The notes: generated by a model not told the origin, from the letters alone. Positions 16,959 through 27,598 are shown, numbered from the stretch's first letter. The stretch is DNA of 64,000 nucleotides from Janthinobacterium lividum (GCF_011601275.1 NZ_JAAOLY010000002.1:1-64000); one strand, 5' to 3'. Made by a program: numbers and translations.

Positions 16959-18422
16959 ATGACAATCAAGACTTCCCTGGTGTGGTTCCGGCGCGATCTG
17001 CGCGCGTTTGACCATGCTGCACTGCATCACGCCCTGCGCCAGAGCCAGGCCGTGCATTGCGTCTTCGTGTACGACACCGCCATCCTGGCTGCGCTGCCGC
17101 GCCGCGACCGGCGGGTCGACTTCATCCACGCCAGCGTGGCCGAGCTCGCCAGCGAACTGCGCCAGCTCGGCGGCGACCTCATCGTGCTGCACGCCGACGC
17201 GGCCGAGGCCATCCCGCGCCTGGCCGCCGAGTTGAACGCCGACGCCGTCTTTGCCAACCACGACTACGAACCGCAAGCGATCGCGCGCGACGCCGCGGTG
17301 GCTGCCGCACTCACGCGCGACGCGCGCCTGTGGTTCAGCTTCAAGGACCAGGTGATCTTTGAAAAGGACGAGGTATTGACGCTTTCGGCCAAGCCATACA
17401 CCGTCTACACGCCGTACAAGAACACCTGGCTGAAGAAAATGCGCGCCGACCCCGGCTGCCTGGCCCCGTTCGACGTCGAGCCGCACGCGGCCAGCCTGGC
17501 GCCGCCGCGCGCCGGCACCCCGGCCGCCTTGCCCACCTTGGGCGAACTGGGTTTCGAGGCGAGCAACCTGGCCGAACTGGCCATTCCCACCGGCATGTCG
17601 GGTGCCAGCAAACTGTTCGAGGATTTTTTGCCACGCGTTAGCCGCTATGACGTGGCGCGCGACTTCCCAGCCCTGAAAGGGCCGTCGTATCTGTCCATGC
17701 ACCTGCGCTTCGGCACCGTGTCGCTGCGCTACCTGGTGCGCACCGTGGTCGACCTGATGGACCGGGGCGGCGGCGGCGATGGCGCGCCCGTGTGGCTGGC
17801 CGAACTGATCTGGCGCGATTTCTACGCCATGATCTTGTACCAGAACCCGCACGTGGAAGGCGGCGCCTTCAAACCGGCCTACGACGCCATCGCCTGGGAA
17901 ACGGGGCTTGACGCCGATGCCGCGTTTGCCGCCTGGTGCGAAGGGCGCACCGGCTATCCGCTGGTGGACGCGGCCATGGCGCAGCTGAACCAGACGGGCT
18001 ATATGCACAACCGCCTGCGCATGGTCACGGCCTGCTTTCTGATCAAGGATCTGGGCATCGACTGGCGCCGCGGCGAAGCATACTTTGCACTACACCTGAA
18101 CGATTTCGACCTGGCGTCGAACAACGGCGGCTGGCAATGGGCTTCGTCATCCGGCTGCGACGCGCAGCCCTACTTCCGCATCTTCAATCCCGTCACGCAG
18201 TCGGAAAAATTCGATGCCAGCGGGCGCTTCATCCGCCGCTACCTGCCGCAGCTGAAGGCGCTGGGCGACAAGGAAATCCACGCGCCCTGGCTGGTGCCGC
18301 GCATGCTGCTCGAACAAAAAAACATCGAGCTGGGACGCGATTATCCGGAACCGCTGGTGCAGCACGACGAGGCGCGCAAGGAAACCCTGGAGCGTTATGC
18401 CGTGGTGAAGGTGGCGGGGTAA
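16959..18422 (+). CDS. phrB: Deoxyribodipyrimidine photolyase
   Basis: Light-driven repair of cyclobutane pyrimidine dimers. 487 residues. The N-terminal antenna (Rossmann-like) domain begins TSLVWFRRDLRAFDHAAL, and the C-terminal FAD domain carries GRTGYPLVDAAMAQLNQTGY, MHNRLRMVTACFLIKDL and NDFDLASNNGGWQWASSSG. These match class I CPD photolyases. The following REP-like element begins just after its stop. Confidence 0.94.
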   Translation: MTIKTSLVWFRRDLRAFDHAALHHALRQSQAVHCVFVYDTAILAALPRRDRRVDFIHASVAELASELRQLGGDLIVLHADAAEAIPRLAAELNADAVFANHDYEPQAIARDAAVAAALTRDARLWFSFKDQVIFEKDEVLTLSAKPYTVYTPYKNTWLKKMRADPGCLAPFDVEPHAASLAPPRAGTPAALPTLGELGFEASNLAELAIPTGMSGASKLFEDFLPRVSRYDVARDFPALKGPSYLSMHLRFGTVSLRYLVRTVVDLMDRGGGGDGAPVWLAELIWRDFYAMILYQNPHVEGGAFKPAYDAIAWETGLDADAAFAAWCEGRTGYPLVDAAMAQLNQTGYMHNRLRMVTACFLIKDLGIDWRRGEAYFALHLNDFDLASNNGGWQWASSSGCDAQPYFRIFNPVTQSEKFDASGRFIRRYLPQLKALGDKEIHAPWLVPRMLLEQKNIELGRDYPEPLVQHDEARKETLERYAVVKVAG

Positions 18423-18438
18423 TCGGGCCCGTGGTGGC

Positions 18439-18510
18439 GTCGGGTTACGCGCTTTGCGCTAACCCGACCTACCCGACCTACCCGACCTACCCGATCTATC
18501 CCGACCTACG
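18439..18510. repeat. REP-like element with 9-base tandem repeats (copy C)
   Basis: GTCGGGTTA (18439-18447) and TAACCCGAC (18460-18468) form a palindrome. The right arm is extended by direct repeats of CCGACCTAC: 18464-18472, 18473-18481, 18482-18490, a degenerate unit CCGATCTAT 18491-18499, and a last copy 18501-18509. The element lies between the convergent photolyase and chpA genes. It overlaps the chpA stop codon (18506-18508). Confidence 0.7.
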
Positions 18511-21500
18511 CCACGCCGTCGCTCAACAACCGCCCCACTTCCGCCAGCAATTCCTCCTCCTGGAACGGCTTGCCGAAATACGCATTCACGCCCAGCTCGA
18601 ACGCGTGCGCGCGGTGCTTGTCGGCGCTGCGCGAGGTGATCATGATGACGGGGATGGCGCGCGTCTTGTCGTCGCTGCGCACATTGCGCGTCAAGTCAAA
18701 ACCGTCCATGCGCGGCATTTCCACGTCGACCAGCAGCAGGGCCGGCATGGCGGCCGGTTCCAGCGCATGCAGCTGCTCCAGCGCATCAAGACCATCCTTG
18801 GCCAGCAGCACCTGGTAGCCTTCGCGCTCGAACAGGCGCTGCATCACGCGGCGCACCGTCAGCGAATCGTCGACCACCATCACGCGCACGGCAGGAGCGG
18901 CCAGCGCGCTGGAGGCGGCATGCTGCTCGCTGCTGGCCAGCGCATATTGCGACAGCAATTCCGGGTGATGTTCCAAGTGCTGCGCCAAGGCGACCGGATT
19001 GAGGATCAGCACGATGTCGCCCGTGCCCAGCACCGTGGCGCCGGCGATGCCCGGCATGCGCGCCAGTTGCGGGCCCACGTGCTTGACCACGACTTCGCGG
19101 TTGCCCACCACGTCATCAACCTGCAAGGCCAGCCTGTCATTGCCATTCCTCAGCAACAGCACGGGCGCATGACGCTGCGTAGCCTGCGCCGCCGGCGTCT
19201 CGCCCAGCATCGACGACAGGTGGTGCAGCGCCAGCGACTGCCCGTGCGACTCGATGCGCCCGGCCGCCCGCACCTGCTCCAATTGTTCGCCTTTCAGGTG
19301 CAGCACCTGCTCCACCAGCACCGATGGCAAGGCATACGTCTTGCCGTTCGCCGCCAGCAGCACCACTTGCGTGACGGCCAGGGTCAGCGGCAGGTGGATG
19401 GTAAAGCGCATGCCCAGGCCTGCCTGCGTCAGCGTTTCCACTCTTCCGCCCAGGGCCAGCGCTTCGGAGCGCACGATGTCCATGCCAAAACCGCGCCCGG
19501 CCAGTTCCGTCAGGCTGTCGGCGGTGGAAAAACCGGGCGTGAAAATCAGTTCGGCCGCCTGCGCGTCCGTCAATGGCGCATCCGTCGCCACCAGGCCGGC
19601 GCCGTGCGCCTTGGCGCGGATGCGTGCCAGGTCCAGCCCCGCGCCATCGTCGGAAAAGGCGATCGCCACTTCATTGCCCTGCTGGCTGACCTGCACCAGC
19701 AGCTCGCCCGTCTCGCTCTTGCCCACTGCCAGGCGCGCGTCGCGCGGCTCGATGCCGTGCACGATGGCGTTGCGCAGCAGGTGCTCGAAGGGTGCCGCCA
19801 TGCGTTCGAGCACGCTGCGGTCGATTTCCACGCCGCCGCCACGGATGTCGAGGTTAACGCGCTTGTCGACTTCCTTGGCGCTTTGCCGCGCCACGCGGAA
19901 CAGCCGTTCGGCGGTGCTGGCAAACGGCACCATGCGGATCTGCATCAGGTCGCGCTGCAGCTCGCGCGTCAAGCGTGCCTGCAGCACCAGGTCGTCCGTC
20001 ACCGCATCGACGCTGTGGCTGAGGTTTTCATGGAACGAGGCCACGTCGTTGACGCTTTCGGCCATCATGCGCGTCAATTCCTGCAGGCGCGTAAAACGGT
20101 CGAATTCGAGCGGGTCGAATTCGCGCTCGCTGCCGACGGCCATGCGCGAGGCGATCTGCGATTCGGCCTGCATTTCCACTTCGCGCAGCTGGCGCCGCAA
20201 GCGCGCCAGGTTGTCGGAAAACTCGGATAGCGAAGCACCGAGCACACCCACTTCATTTTCCATTTTAGAACGTGTGATCGACACTTCGCCGGCCTGGTTC
20301 ACCAGGCGGTCGAGGATATCGGCCCGCACGCGCACCAGCGCCGCTTTCGGTTCGGCGGCCGGCGTGTCTTCCATGCCCGGCAAGGGCAGCAAGGGCTGCT
20401 GCAATTGCTCGAACAGGTGCAGCGCATGGTCGTAATGGGCCAGCAATTCCTCGAACGCTTGCGGCGTGGCGGTACCCGCATGCAGCATGTTTTCGATATG
20501 CGTCTCGATTTCATGCGCATGCTGGCCCAGGCGCATGGCGCCGGCCATGCGCGCGCTGCCCTTGACCGTATGCAGGGTACGCAACAGCATCTGCGCCTGG
20601 CCGCTGTCGTGCGGCTGCTGCTGCCAGCTGCGCAGCGCCTCGCCGATCTGCGGCAGCAGGTCGGCGCCCTCTTCCAGGAAGACGGACAAGAGATCGAGGT
20701 CGAGTTCATCGCTGATGCCGGCGCTGGCCGCCAGCAGCGCGGCCGCATCGGCCGGCATGATGGCGGGCGCTGGCGCTTCCGGCGCCGCGTGTTCCAGCGG
20801 CGGCGCGTGCTCGAAGCCGGCGTCGAACAGGTCGTCGCTGGCGCCGCTGTCCTGCACCGGCGCCGGCACGTCGGCAGCCTCCGGCTGCAGCGCGTCAGCA
20901 ACGATGCTTGCATACGTCGATTCGAACAGGGTCTCAAGCTGCGGCAACGGGACTTCGGCCAGCGACTCGGCAGGCTGCGCCGGCGCGCCGACGATGCTGG
21001 CGTAAGCATCCGCGAACAGGGCGTCAAGGCGGTCTTCCTTGCTCTCGCCGGGCGGCGCCGTCAAGGCGCGCCACAGGGTGTTGAGTGCTTCGATCATGTC
21101 CGGCTGCGTTGGCGCCAGGTCGCCCAGCGCGAACGCCTGCAGCATTTGTCCGATGCGCTGCGTGGCCTGCTCCAGCACGTCGTGCTGCTCCGCGCGCAGG
21201 CCGGCCAGCGGCGGCACCACCGTTTCAATCACCGTTTCCAGCGCGTGCGCCAAATCGCGCAGGGACTGAAAGCCGACCGTGCCGGACGTCCCGGCCAGGG
21301 TATGCACGGCTTGCAGCGCCTCCGCGCTGACGGCGCGCGGTTCATGGCGCCACTCGCCGAAATCGCGCGTGAGCACGCGCAACAGTTCATCCGTCTCGGC
21401 CAGGTAGATGTTGTACAAGGGAAGGCTGATGCGCAGTTCGCCCACGTGCTTGAGGTGGTCGTCCGGCGCTTCGTGCAGCGTGGGCGCCGTGGCCAAGGGA

Positions 21501-23782
21501 AGTCCGATCACATTGCCATTGCCGGCCAAGGGCGCGACCGGGCGCGGCTTGCGCAGTTCGAACGGTCCGCCTTCGCGCACGCGCTCGGCCGCCGCCAGCA
21601 GCATGCCGGGCTCGCGCTCGCGCCCCGCGCCGCCTTCCAGTTCAGCCACCCATTCGCTGAGCTGGTACCAGCCGTAATTGAGCAAGGTAAACAGATCGTC
21701 GCTGACGGGGCGCGATTCGGCCAGCCAGGTATTCATGACGCGCTCGATGGCGCCGGCCGCTTCGGCAAACTGCGCCAGGCCGATCATGCGGCTGCTGCCC
21801 TTCAAGGTGTGGAACGAGCGACGCAGCATTGCCAGGTGGTCGCCGCTGGCGGCCTGCTCGCGCGGCAGGGCCAGGGTGGTGTCGATGAAGGTCAGCACTT
21901 CGCGCGCTTCGGCGATGAAAATGTCGAGCATCTCCGCGTCGACATCGGTCACCGCTGGCGCGGCATCCATGCCGGCAGGCGCTGCGGGCGCCAGGGCCTG
22001 GTCGAGCAAGGGCACGGGTACGGCGCCGGTGGCGGCGACTTTTTCAAATGGCAGCGCGCGGAAGGTACCGGCGGCCGCATCAAAATGGAAACGCCCGCTG
22101 GCCGCCTGCGCGTTGCGGCCCAGCATATCGACAAAAAAGCCCAGCGCGCTGACATTTTGCGCGATCTCGTCGAGCGCCTCGGCGCACCCATCCGCATTGG
22201 CGTCGGCACCGGCCAGTTGCCGCACGGCCGCATCGACCTGCAGCACGGCGCCGCGCGCATCTTCCTGTCCCAGTCCAGCCAGCTGCTGCTGCAACTGCTC
22301 CAGCACGGGCGCGACGCCGTCGAGCGCCCTCGCCGTCCCCGCACCCGCACCCGCTGCATCCGCGTAATAGGCATTGAGCACCTTTTCCACCTGGCGCAAG
22401 CCCGTCTTCATTTCCTCGGCCAGCGCGGCCACCGTCTGGCCCTGTTCGATCTGGCGCGACAGCTCGCCCGCCGTGACGGACGGCGGCGCTTCGCCGGCCA
22501 GCAGCGCCTGCAGGCGCGCGGCGATGGTTTCCGCATTGCCGGCGAAATCGTCGGGCAGGCGGCGCAGCTGCTCCAGGCCCGTGTCGGCAAACAGCAGCGC
22601 CATGCCGATTTCATTTTCCAGGGCCGCGCTGCGCCCGCTGGTCACGGCTTGCCGCGCCACGGCCGCGCATTCGCGCAGCAGGCTGGCCAGGGCCGGCTGC
22701 TTCAAGGTCTCCACATGTACGGCCACCTGTTGCAGCGACGTGTCGAAATCCGTGCCCAGGACTGGATCGAGGTCGGCTTGCGCCAGGCGGCTCCAGCTGG
22801 CGCGCGCCTGCGCCAGGGCCGTGCGGGCGCCTTGCAAGGCATCCTGATCGACCTGGCCGTAGCGCCGCGCTTCCACGTCGGCGGGCAGCATGCCTTCCAG
22901 GACGAAAGCAGCGCGCAACTGGCGTGCCTCCGGCGTCGGCTCGCGTGCCGCGGCGATGAAGAACAGGGCGTCGCGCAGCATCGCTTCAGGCAGGCTGGCC
23001 GTCCCCTGCGCCAGGCGGCGCAACTGCAGGTTGATCAGGCCGAACAACTGCTTGACGTTGAGCGTGCCCATGCCCTCGCCGCTGGCCGCCAACCCGGCAA
23101 ACGCCTGCATGGCGAACCAGAAGGTGCGCGCAGGCGCTTCCTGCTGCGCGTCGGCCACGAGGGTCAAGGTGGCGTGCAGGTCGCTGGCGTGCTGGCGCCG
23201 CGCCGCGTCATCCTGCGCCTTCAGGAAGGGCAGCAGGGATTTTTCAAAGCGCCCGCGCCAGGCCGGATAATCGGCGCTTGGTGGCGATTCCGCCAGCGCG
23301 ATGGCATGCCCTTCCAGCGTCGACGCTGGCGGAAAAAACAGGTCGGCCGGGTGGATGCGCTCGGCGCCCAGCATGGTTTGCAGGTCGCGGTAATAGGGGA
23401 ACAAACGCGCCGGCTGCGGCGGCGTGCCGGCCACCAGGTCTTCCAGGTATTCACTCAAGGCCTGATACAGTTCGGCGACGACTTGCGCATGATCCAGCGT
23501 GTATTCGAGGCTGCCGTCGCGAAAGCGCGCCAGCGCCTGTTCCGCGGCGTCCGTCAGCAGGCTGGCGCCGGCCACGTCCACCATCACCAGCGCGCCATGC
23601 GCCTGGTGCAGGTGCGAGCGCGCATGCTGCAGGGCCGTGGCGCGTTCTTCGCGCTCGCGGCCACCCGCTTCGAACAGGGCTGTTTTCGAGCGGCCCAGCG
23701 CTTCGCGGATTTCCACCATCACCCACGACAAAGGCTCGCTGTCGAACGGCTTGGACTGCTGTGGACTATCTGGTGTGCTCAT
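18506..23782 (-). CDS. chpA: Type IV pilus chemosensory hybrid histidine kinase (ChpA/PilL)
   Basis: 1758-residue CheA-type kinase of the Pil-Chp system controlling twitching motility. Phosphotransfer (HPt) domains have candidate His at 658 (HTLKGSSRM), 827 (HTLAGTSG) and 1071 (HTVKGSARM); an N-terminal HPt-like helix bundle near His62 lacks the consensus. Then come the CheA dimerisation/ATPase region (NAIVHGIEPRDA near 1338, DDGAGLDLARI, GRGFGMDIV near 1431), a CheW-like domain (about 1470-1610) and a C-terminal receiver (VVDDSLTVRR near 1634, phospho-Asp in LLLVDVEMPRMDG near 1686). The ATG at 23782 has the natural N-terminus; 45 further open codons upstream lack similarity. pilJ lies just upstream. 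Confidence 0.94.
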   Translation of the reverse strand: MSTPDSPQQSKPFDSEPLSWVMVEIREALGRSKTALFEAGGREREERATALQHARSHLHQAHGALVMVDVAGASLLTDAAEQALARFRDGSLEYTLDHAQVVAELYQALSEYLEDLVAGTPPQPARLFPYYRDLQTMLGAERIHPADLFFPPASTLEGHAIALAESPPSADYPAWRGRFEKSLLPFLKAQDDAARRQHASDLHATLTLVADAQQEAPARTFWFAMQAFAGLAASGEGMGTLNVKQLFGLINLQLRRLAQGTASLPEAMLRDALFFIAAAREPTPEARQLRAAFVLEGMLPADVEARRYGQVDQDALQGARTALAQARASWSRLAQADLDPVLGTDFDTSLQQVAVHVETLKQPALASLLRECAAVARQAVTSGRSAALENEIGMALLFADTGLEQLRRLPDDFAGNAETIAARLQALLAGEAPPSVTAGELSRQIEQGQTVAALAEEMKTGLRQVEKVLNAYYADAAGAGAGTARALDGVAPVLEQLQQQLAGLGQEDARGAVLQVDAAVRQLAGADANADGCAEALDEIAQNVSALGFFVDMLGRNAQAASGRFHFDAAAGTFRALPFEKVAATGAVPVPLLDQALAPAAPAGMDAAPAVTDVDAEMLDIFIAEAREVLTFIDTTLALPREQAASGDHLAMLRRSFHTLKGSSRMIGLAQFAEAAGAIERVMNTWLAESRPVSDDLFTLLNYGWYQLSEWVAELEGGAGREREPGMLLAAAERVREGGPFELRKPRPVAPLAGNGNVIGLPLATAPTLHEAPDDHLKHVGELRISLPLYNIYLAETDELLRVLTRDFGEWRHEPRAVSAEALQAVHTLAGTSGTVGFQSLRDLAHALETVIETVVPPLAGLRAEQHDVLEQATQRIGQMLQAFALGDLAPTQPDMIEALNTLWRALTAPPGESKEDRLDALFADAYASIVGAPAQPAESLAEVPLPQLETLFESTYASIVADALQPEAADVPAPVQDSGASDDLFDAGFEHAPPLEHAAPEAPAPAIMPADAAALLAASAGISDELDLDLLSVFLEEGADLLPQIGEALRSWQQQPHDSGQAQMLLRTLHTVKGSARMAGAMRLGQHAHEIETHIENMLHAGTATPQAFEELLAHYDHALHLFEQLQQPLLPLPGMEDTPAAEPKAALVRVRADILDRLVNQAGEVSITRSKMENEVGVLGASLSEFSDNLARLRRQLREVEMQAESQIASRMAVGSEREFDPLEFDRFTRLQELTRMMAESVNDVASFHENLSHSVDAVTDDLVLQARLTRELQRDLMQIRMVPFASTAERLFRVARQSAKEVDKRVNLDIRGGGVEIDRSVLERMAAPFEHLLRNAIVHGIEPRDARLAVGKSETGELLVQVSQQGNEVAIAFSDDGAGLDLARIRAKAHGAGLVATDAPLTDAQAAELIFTPGFSTADSLTELAGRGFGMDIVRSEALALGGRVETLTQAGLGMRFTIHLPLTLAVTQVVLLAANGKTYALPSVLVEQVLHLKGEQLEQVRAAGRIESHGQSLALHHLSSMLGETPAAQATQRHAPVLLLRNGNDRLALQVDDVVGNREVVVKHVGPQLARMPGIAGATVLGTGDIVLILNPVALAQHLEHHPELLSQYALASSEQHAASSALAAPAVRVMVVDDSLTVRRVMQRLFEREGYQVLLAKDGLDALEQLHALEPAAMPALLLVDVEMPRMDGFDLTRNVRSDDKTRAIPVIMITSRSADKHRAHAFELGVNAYFGKPFQEEELLAEVGRLLSDGVA

Positions 23783-23822
23783 GCATGCCTCGGTAAAGAA
23801 ATCGCCTGGACTGGCGCGGCGT

Positions 23823-26060
23823 TCAGGCGGCGACGCGGAAGCGCGACACCGAATTTTTAAGTTCCTGCGCCAGCATCGACAACTTGTGGATCGACTGCGC
23901 CGTTTGCTGCGTGCCATCCTGGGTCTGTTCCGTCACGCTCAGGATATGCTGGATATTCAAGGCCACGCCGCTGGCCGAACCGGCCTGCGTGCCGGTGGCG
24001 AACGAGATGCCCTGGATCAGTTCCGCCAGATGTTTCGACACCTGGCTGATGTCGTTCAAGGCCGCGCCGGCCGCGTCGGACAGGCGCGCGCCCTCGACCA
24101 CGCCCTGCGTGGACGTTTCCATCGCCCGCGTCGCATCCTGGGTATCGGCCTGGATGGTACGCACCAGCGCGCCGATCTGCTTGGCGGCGGCGGCCGAGCG
24201 TTCGGCCAGGCGCTGCACTTCCTCGGCCACGACGGAAAAGCCGCGCCCCGCCTCGCCCGCCGATGCGGCCTGGATGGCGGCGTTCAGCGCCAGCACGTTG
24301 GTCTGCTCGGTGATGTCGGAAATGAGCTCGGTGATTTCGCCGATTTCCTGCGACGATTCGCCCAGGCGCTTGATGCGCTTGGACGTATCCTGGATCTGCT
24401 CGCGGATTTCATGCATGCCCTTGATGGCGTTTTCCACCGCCGTCGAACCCTGCTGCGCGGCCGCCACCGACTGGCGCGCCACGTCGGCAGAGACGCTGGC
24501 CGACTTCGACACATCGGTAATCGCATTGGCCATCTTGACGACGGTGGCGCTGACGCCCTGGATTTCGCGCGACTGCTGCTGCGACGCGATCAGCAGCTTG
24601 CTCGAGATGCTTTGCGCCTGCGTCGAAGCACGGTTGACCTGCTCAGCCGTCGCCGTCACCCGCCCCACCAGGCCGCGCAATTCCTCCACCGTGTAGTTGA
24701 CGGAATCGGCGATGGCGCCCGTGATGTCTTCCGACACGGTGGCCTGCACCGTCAGGTCGCCGTCGGCGACCTTCTGCAATTCATTCATCAGGCGCAGGAT
24801 GGCCGCCTGGTTCTGCTCATTCCTGGCCTTCGCCACCTCCTCTTTTTCCTGCGACTGCAAGCGCCGGATTTCCGCTTCCTGGCGCCGCCGCTCGGCGTCG
24901 CGCGTGCGGTTGACGGAGTCCTGCAGCAGCACCCTGCCGATGCCGGCCGCCGCGATCAGGGTCAGCAACACGCCGCCGACCATCATCCAGAAGGCGACGC
25001 CCAGGGTTTCCTGGTTCGCGTGGTACATCTGCTGCAGCAGGGTCAAGCGCTGGCGCAGGTCTTCGTTTTCATTGAAGATCAGCTGTTCGGCGCTTTTCGC
25101 CGAACTGAATTTATCGAGGCGGTCGAGTATCGAGGAGACCAGCTTCTGGTACGTGTCGAAACTGGCTTTCAGCGCCACCATCCGGTCGCGCAGTTCGGCG
25201 TCGCGCGTGGGCGCCAGCTGCAGCGACACGCTGCCATTGAGCAGGCCTTCGACGGCGGTGCGGAAATACGTCGTGTCGCGCCCCAGCGAAAACGCCGTTT
25301 CCGAGCTGATGCTGCCCGACGACAGGAACTCGCTGGCGCTGCGGCTCATGCGCTGGCTCAGCATCATCAGGCGGCCGATGACGGCCAGGTCGCGCGCATT
25401 GCCGCCGCGCTGCACCTTCAGGGCCGCGATTTCCTCGGTCTGCGCCAGCAGCGCCGGCGACAGCGCGTTCAATTGCTGCAAGGTCTTGTCGAATTCGCCC
25501 AGCTCCGGCTTCAGGCGCAGAATGGTGCTGGCCGCGCGGTCGCTGCTGGCCCATTTTTTACGCGCGTCCGCCACCGCCGCCAGCAGGGCGGAACGCGACT
25601 CGCCGATATCGCGGCCGTGATACGTCCCGCCGCGCAGCATCAGGCGGAAATCCTGGTTCAGTTCATTGCGGCTTTCCTCGAGCTGGCGGAACGCTTCCGG
25701 ATTGCCTTGCACGGCGTTCGGCGCGGCCTTGCCGATGCGCTGCGAATGCATCAGCGCATCGCTGGCCAGCTGCGTCTGCGCCGAGGCGATATTGCCGCTG
25801 CGCGTGTTCAGCCCCACGAACAGCAGGCTGGCGGCCAGGCTCAGGGCCATCACCGTCGACAGGATGCTCAATTGTTTTTGCAGCGGCAAGTGGCCGATCA
25901 GCGGCAGCTTCAAGTCGCGGACAGGCGCGCTGGCCAGCGACTTGCGCCGTCCCAGCGCGTCGCGCAGGCGCAGCGGCAGGTCGGCCGCCGATGCCGGCTC
26001 CCCGGGCGCGTGCTCCGCTTCGGGCATGCCGGCCGCCAGGATGGGGGAATTGGCGCCCAT
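23823..26060 (-). CDS. pilJ: Twitching motility methyl-accepting chemoreceptor PilJ
   Basis: 745-residue membrane receptor feeding ChpA. It has a cytoplasmic N-tail of about 60 residues, TM1 (about 64-84), a periplasmic PilJ-type sensor region, TM2 (about 340-365, [20 protein letters not shown]), HAMP-like linker coiled coil, and an MCP signalling domain with the hairpin-tip region [19 protein letters not shown] near 610. The ATG at 26060 overlaps the pilI stop by one base (TGATG). The 5' open extension beyond it is antisense-like noise and was discarded. Confidence 0.92.
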   Translation of the reverse strand: MGANSPILAAGMPEAEHAPGEPASAADLPLRLRDALGRRKSLASAPVRDLKLPLIGHLPLQKQLSILSTVMALSLAASLLFVGLNTRSGNIASAQTQLASDALMHSQRIGKAAPNAVQGNPEAFRQLEESRNELNQDFRLMLRGGTYHGRDIGESRSALLAAVADARKKWASSDRAASTILRLKPELGEFDKTLQQLNALSPALLAQTEEIAALKVQRGGNARDLAVIGRLMMLSQRMSRSASEFLSSGSISSETAFSLGRDTTYFRTAVEGLLNGSVSLQLAPTRDAELRDRMVALKASFDTYQKLVSSILDRLDKFSSAKSAEQLIFNENEDLRQRLTLLQQMYHANQETLGVAFWMMVGGVLLTLIAAAGIGRVLLQDSVNRTRDAERRRQEAEIRRLQSQEKEEVAKARNEQNQAAILRLMNELQKVADGDLTVQATVSEDITGAIADSVNYTVEELRGLVGRVTATAEQVNRASTQAQSISSKLLIASQQQSREIQGVSATVVKMANAITDVSKSASVSADVARQSVAAAQQGSTAVENAIKGMHEIREQIQDTSKRIKRLGESSQEIGEITELISDITEQTNVLALNAAIQAASAGEAGRGFSVVAEEVQRLAERSAAAAKQIGALVRTIQADTQDATRAMETSTQGVVEGARLSDAAGAALNDISQVSKHLAELIQGISFATGTQAGSASGVALNIQHILSVTEQTQDGTQQTAQSIHKLSMLAQELKNSVSRFRVAA

Positions 26061-26686
26061 CAGCACATATCCTTGTGGACGGCAAGGCCGCCAAAGCCGG
26101 CATCGAGGAAGCGTTCCGATTGCGCCAGCTGGGCCAGGTCCAGGCGCAGCCACTGCTGCCCTTCGCTGTCGCGCAGCGTTTGCGCCGCCCACGGCGCCGC
26201 ATCCTGAACGGGCACGGATTGCATCGCGCGCAGCTGGCGCAAGCCCAGCACGCGCTCGACCAGCAGGGCGCAATTGAGGCCCAGGCGGGGAGAAAAGGTG
26301 ATGATGCGGCAGTGATTGCCGGGCGCGCAGGCCGGTCCGCCCATGTAGCGGGCCAGGTCGACGACTCCCGTCAGGCGTCCGCGCATGGCCGCCAGGCCCA
26401 GGTACCAGTCCTGCGCCAGCGGCACGCCCTGTATCTGCACACCGGAGGCAATGACGATTTCACCGAGCTGCGTCAGGTCGAGCAGGCACGGCCGGCCGCC
26501 GAGCATCACGCCCAGTTCCTTGCGCGCGGCCAGCGCGCCGCTGCGCGCAGCCTGTATCCGCTCGATCAATTGCAGCTGATACTGGCGCAAGCGCCCCTGC
26601 CGCGCGCCCGTCTCGAAAGATGGCATGGCGGCAGCGGCTGGCGCAAAGGCCGCTGTGGACACGCCGTGACCTGGCATCGTGTGCAT
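26060..26686 (-). CDS. pilI: CheW-like coupling protein PilI
   Basis: 208-residue CheW-domain protein linking PilJ to ChpA. CheW-like core: [20 protein letters not shown], then [20 protein letters not shown] and [20 protein letters not shown]. An N-terminal ~30 residues ([20 protein letters not shown]) precede it. pilH ends 2 bases upstream and pilJ overlaps its stop, so translation is coupled along the operon. Confidence 0.9.
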   Translation of the reverse strand: MHTMPGHGVSTAAFAPAAAAMPSFETGARQGRLRQYQLQLIERIQAARSGALAARKELGVMLGGRPCLLDLTQLGEIVIASGVQIQGVPLAQDWYLGLAAMRGRLTGVVDLARYMGGPACAPGNHCRIITFSPRLGLNCALLVERVLGLRQLRAMQSVPVQDAAPWAAQTLRDSEGQQWLRLDLAQLAQSERFLDAGFGGLAVHKDMC

Positions 26687-26688
26687 TC

Positions 26689-27054
26689 TCAGGAAATCGC
26701 GGCGATCTTGGCCAGCAGCTCGGCTTCGACCACCGGCTTGACCAGGTAATCGCGCGCGCCCTGGCGCAAGCCCCAGATGCGGTCCGTTTCCTGGCTCTTG
26801 CTCGAGCAGATAATCACCGGCACGTCCTGCAGTTCGGGATCGCGGGCGATGGCGCGCGTGATCTGGAAGCCATTCGCACCGGGCATCACCACGTCCATCA
26901 GGATCAGGTCGGGCCTGGCCTGCTTCAGCTGCGCCAATGCGTCGGCGCCGTCCTGCGCCGTGAGAACGGCGTAACCGGCACGCACCAGCATCTCGCTCAG
27001 GTAGTAGCGTTCTGTCGGCGAGTCATCGACGATCAGAATTGTGTGTATGGCCAT
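26689..27054 (-). CDS. pilH: Single-domain response regulator PilH
   Basis: 121-residue CheY-like receiver: TILIVDDSPTERYYLSEML, phospho-Asp54 in LILMDVVMPGANGF, CSSK and the switch Lys in YLVKP. The ATG at 27054 is preceded by AAGGAAG, so I prefer it to the upstream in-frame Met at 27081. In Pseudomonas PilH opposes PilG on twitching/cAMP. It sits between pilG and pilI. Confidence 0.92.
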   Translation of the reverse strand: MAIHTILIVDDSPTERYYLSEMLVRAGYAVLTAQDGADALAQLKQARPDLILMDVVMPGANGFQITRAIARDPELQDVPVIICSSKSQETDRIWGLRQGARDYLVKPVVEAELLAKIAAIS

Positions 27055-27089
27055 CTGCTTCCTTGCTGCGTTGTCAATCAATAAACCAC

Positions 27090-27512
27090 TTACTCAAAAT
27101 GCCCGGCCAGGTGCAGCCGCACGGCCTCCAGCAGCGCCTCGCGCCCTAGCGGCTTGACCAGGCAGGCGCTGGCGCCAGCCATCGCGCCGCGCGCACGGTC
27201 GAACAAGCCTTCCTTCGACGACAGCATCAGCACCGGCGTGGCGTGATACGCGGCGCTGGCCTTGATCAGCGCACACGTGCGATAACCATCCAGGCGCGGC
27301 ATCACGATGTCGCACACGATCAGCGCCGGCTGGCAGTCGGCGATCTTGGCCAGGGCCTCGAAGCCGTTTTCCGCCACCACCACGCGATAGCCGGCTTCGC
27401 GCAAGACCTTCTCGGCCGCGCTGCGTATCGTCGCACTGTCGTCGATGACGAGTATCGTCACGCCCTCGCAGGCGCCATCGGACGATACCGCGGGCAGGAA
27501 AGGACGCGTCAT
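27090..27512 (-). CDS. pilG: Single-domain response regulator PilG
   Basis: 140-residue CheY-like protein: TILVIDDSATIRSAAEKVL, phospho-Asp68 in LIVCDIVMPRLDGY, and MLSSKEG and LVKPLG motifs. The ATG at 27512 starts the natural protein. It is the first gene of the chemosensory operon, 86 bases from the rubredoxin gene. Order pilG-pilH-pilI-pilJ-chpA is as in other pilus systems, but pilK (CheR-type methyltransferase) and chpB (methylesterase) are absent. Confidence 0.92.
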   Translation of the reverse strand: MTRPFLPAVSSDGACEGVTILVIDDSATIRSAAEKVLREAGYRVVVAENGFEALAKIADCQPALIVCDIVMPRLDGYRTCALIKASAAYHATPVLMLSSKEGLFDRARGAMAGASACLVKPLGREALLEAVRLHLAGHFE

Positions 27513-27598
27513 GTGATTATTCGATAATCTTTCATACCATAGCACAGGCGTGCCGCCATTTCATGGGCGGCAGCGGCGTGCTTGCGCATCATGCTTGA

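Noticed and set aside
20405-23860. 1151-codon open frame on the plus strand
   Set aside because: Antisense to chpA. Long opposite-strand frames are expected in GC-rich genes, and the translation is Arg/Gln/His-rich with no family motif.
23499-26207. 902-codon open frame on the plus strand
   Set aside because: Antisense to pilJ and the start of chpA; His/Arg/Gln-rich shadow translation.
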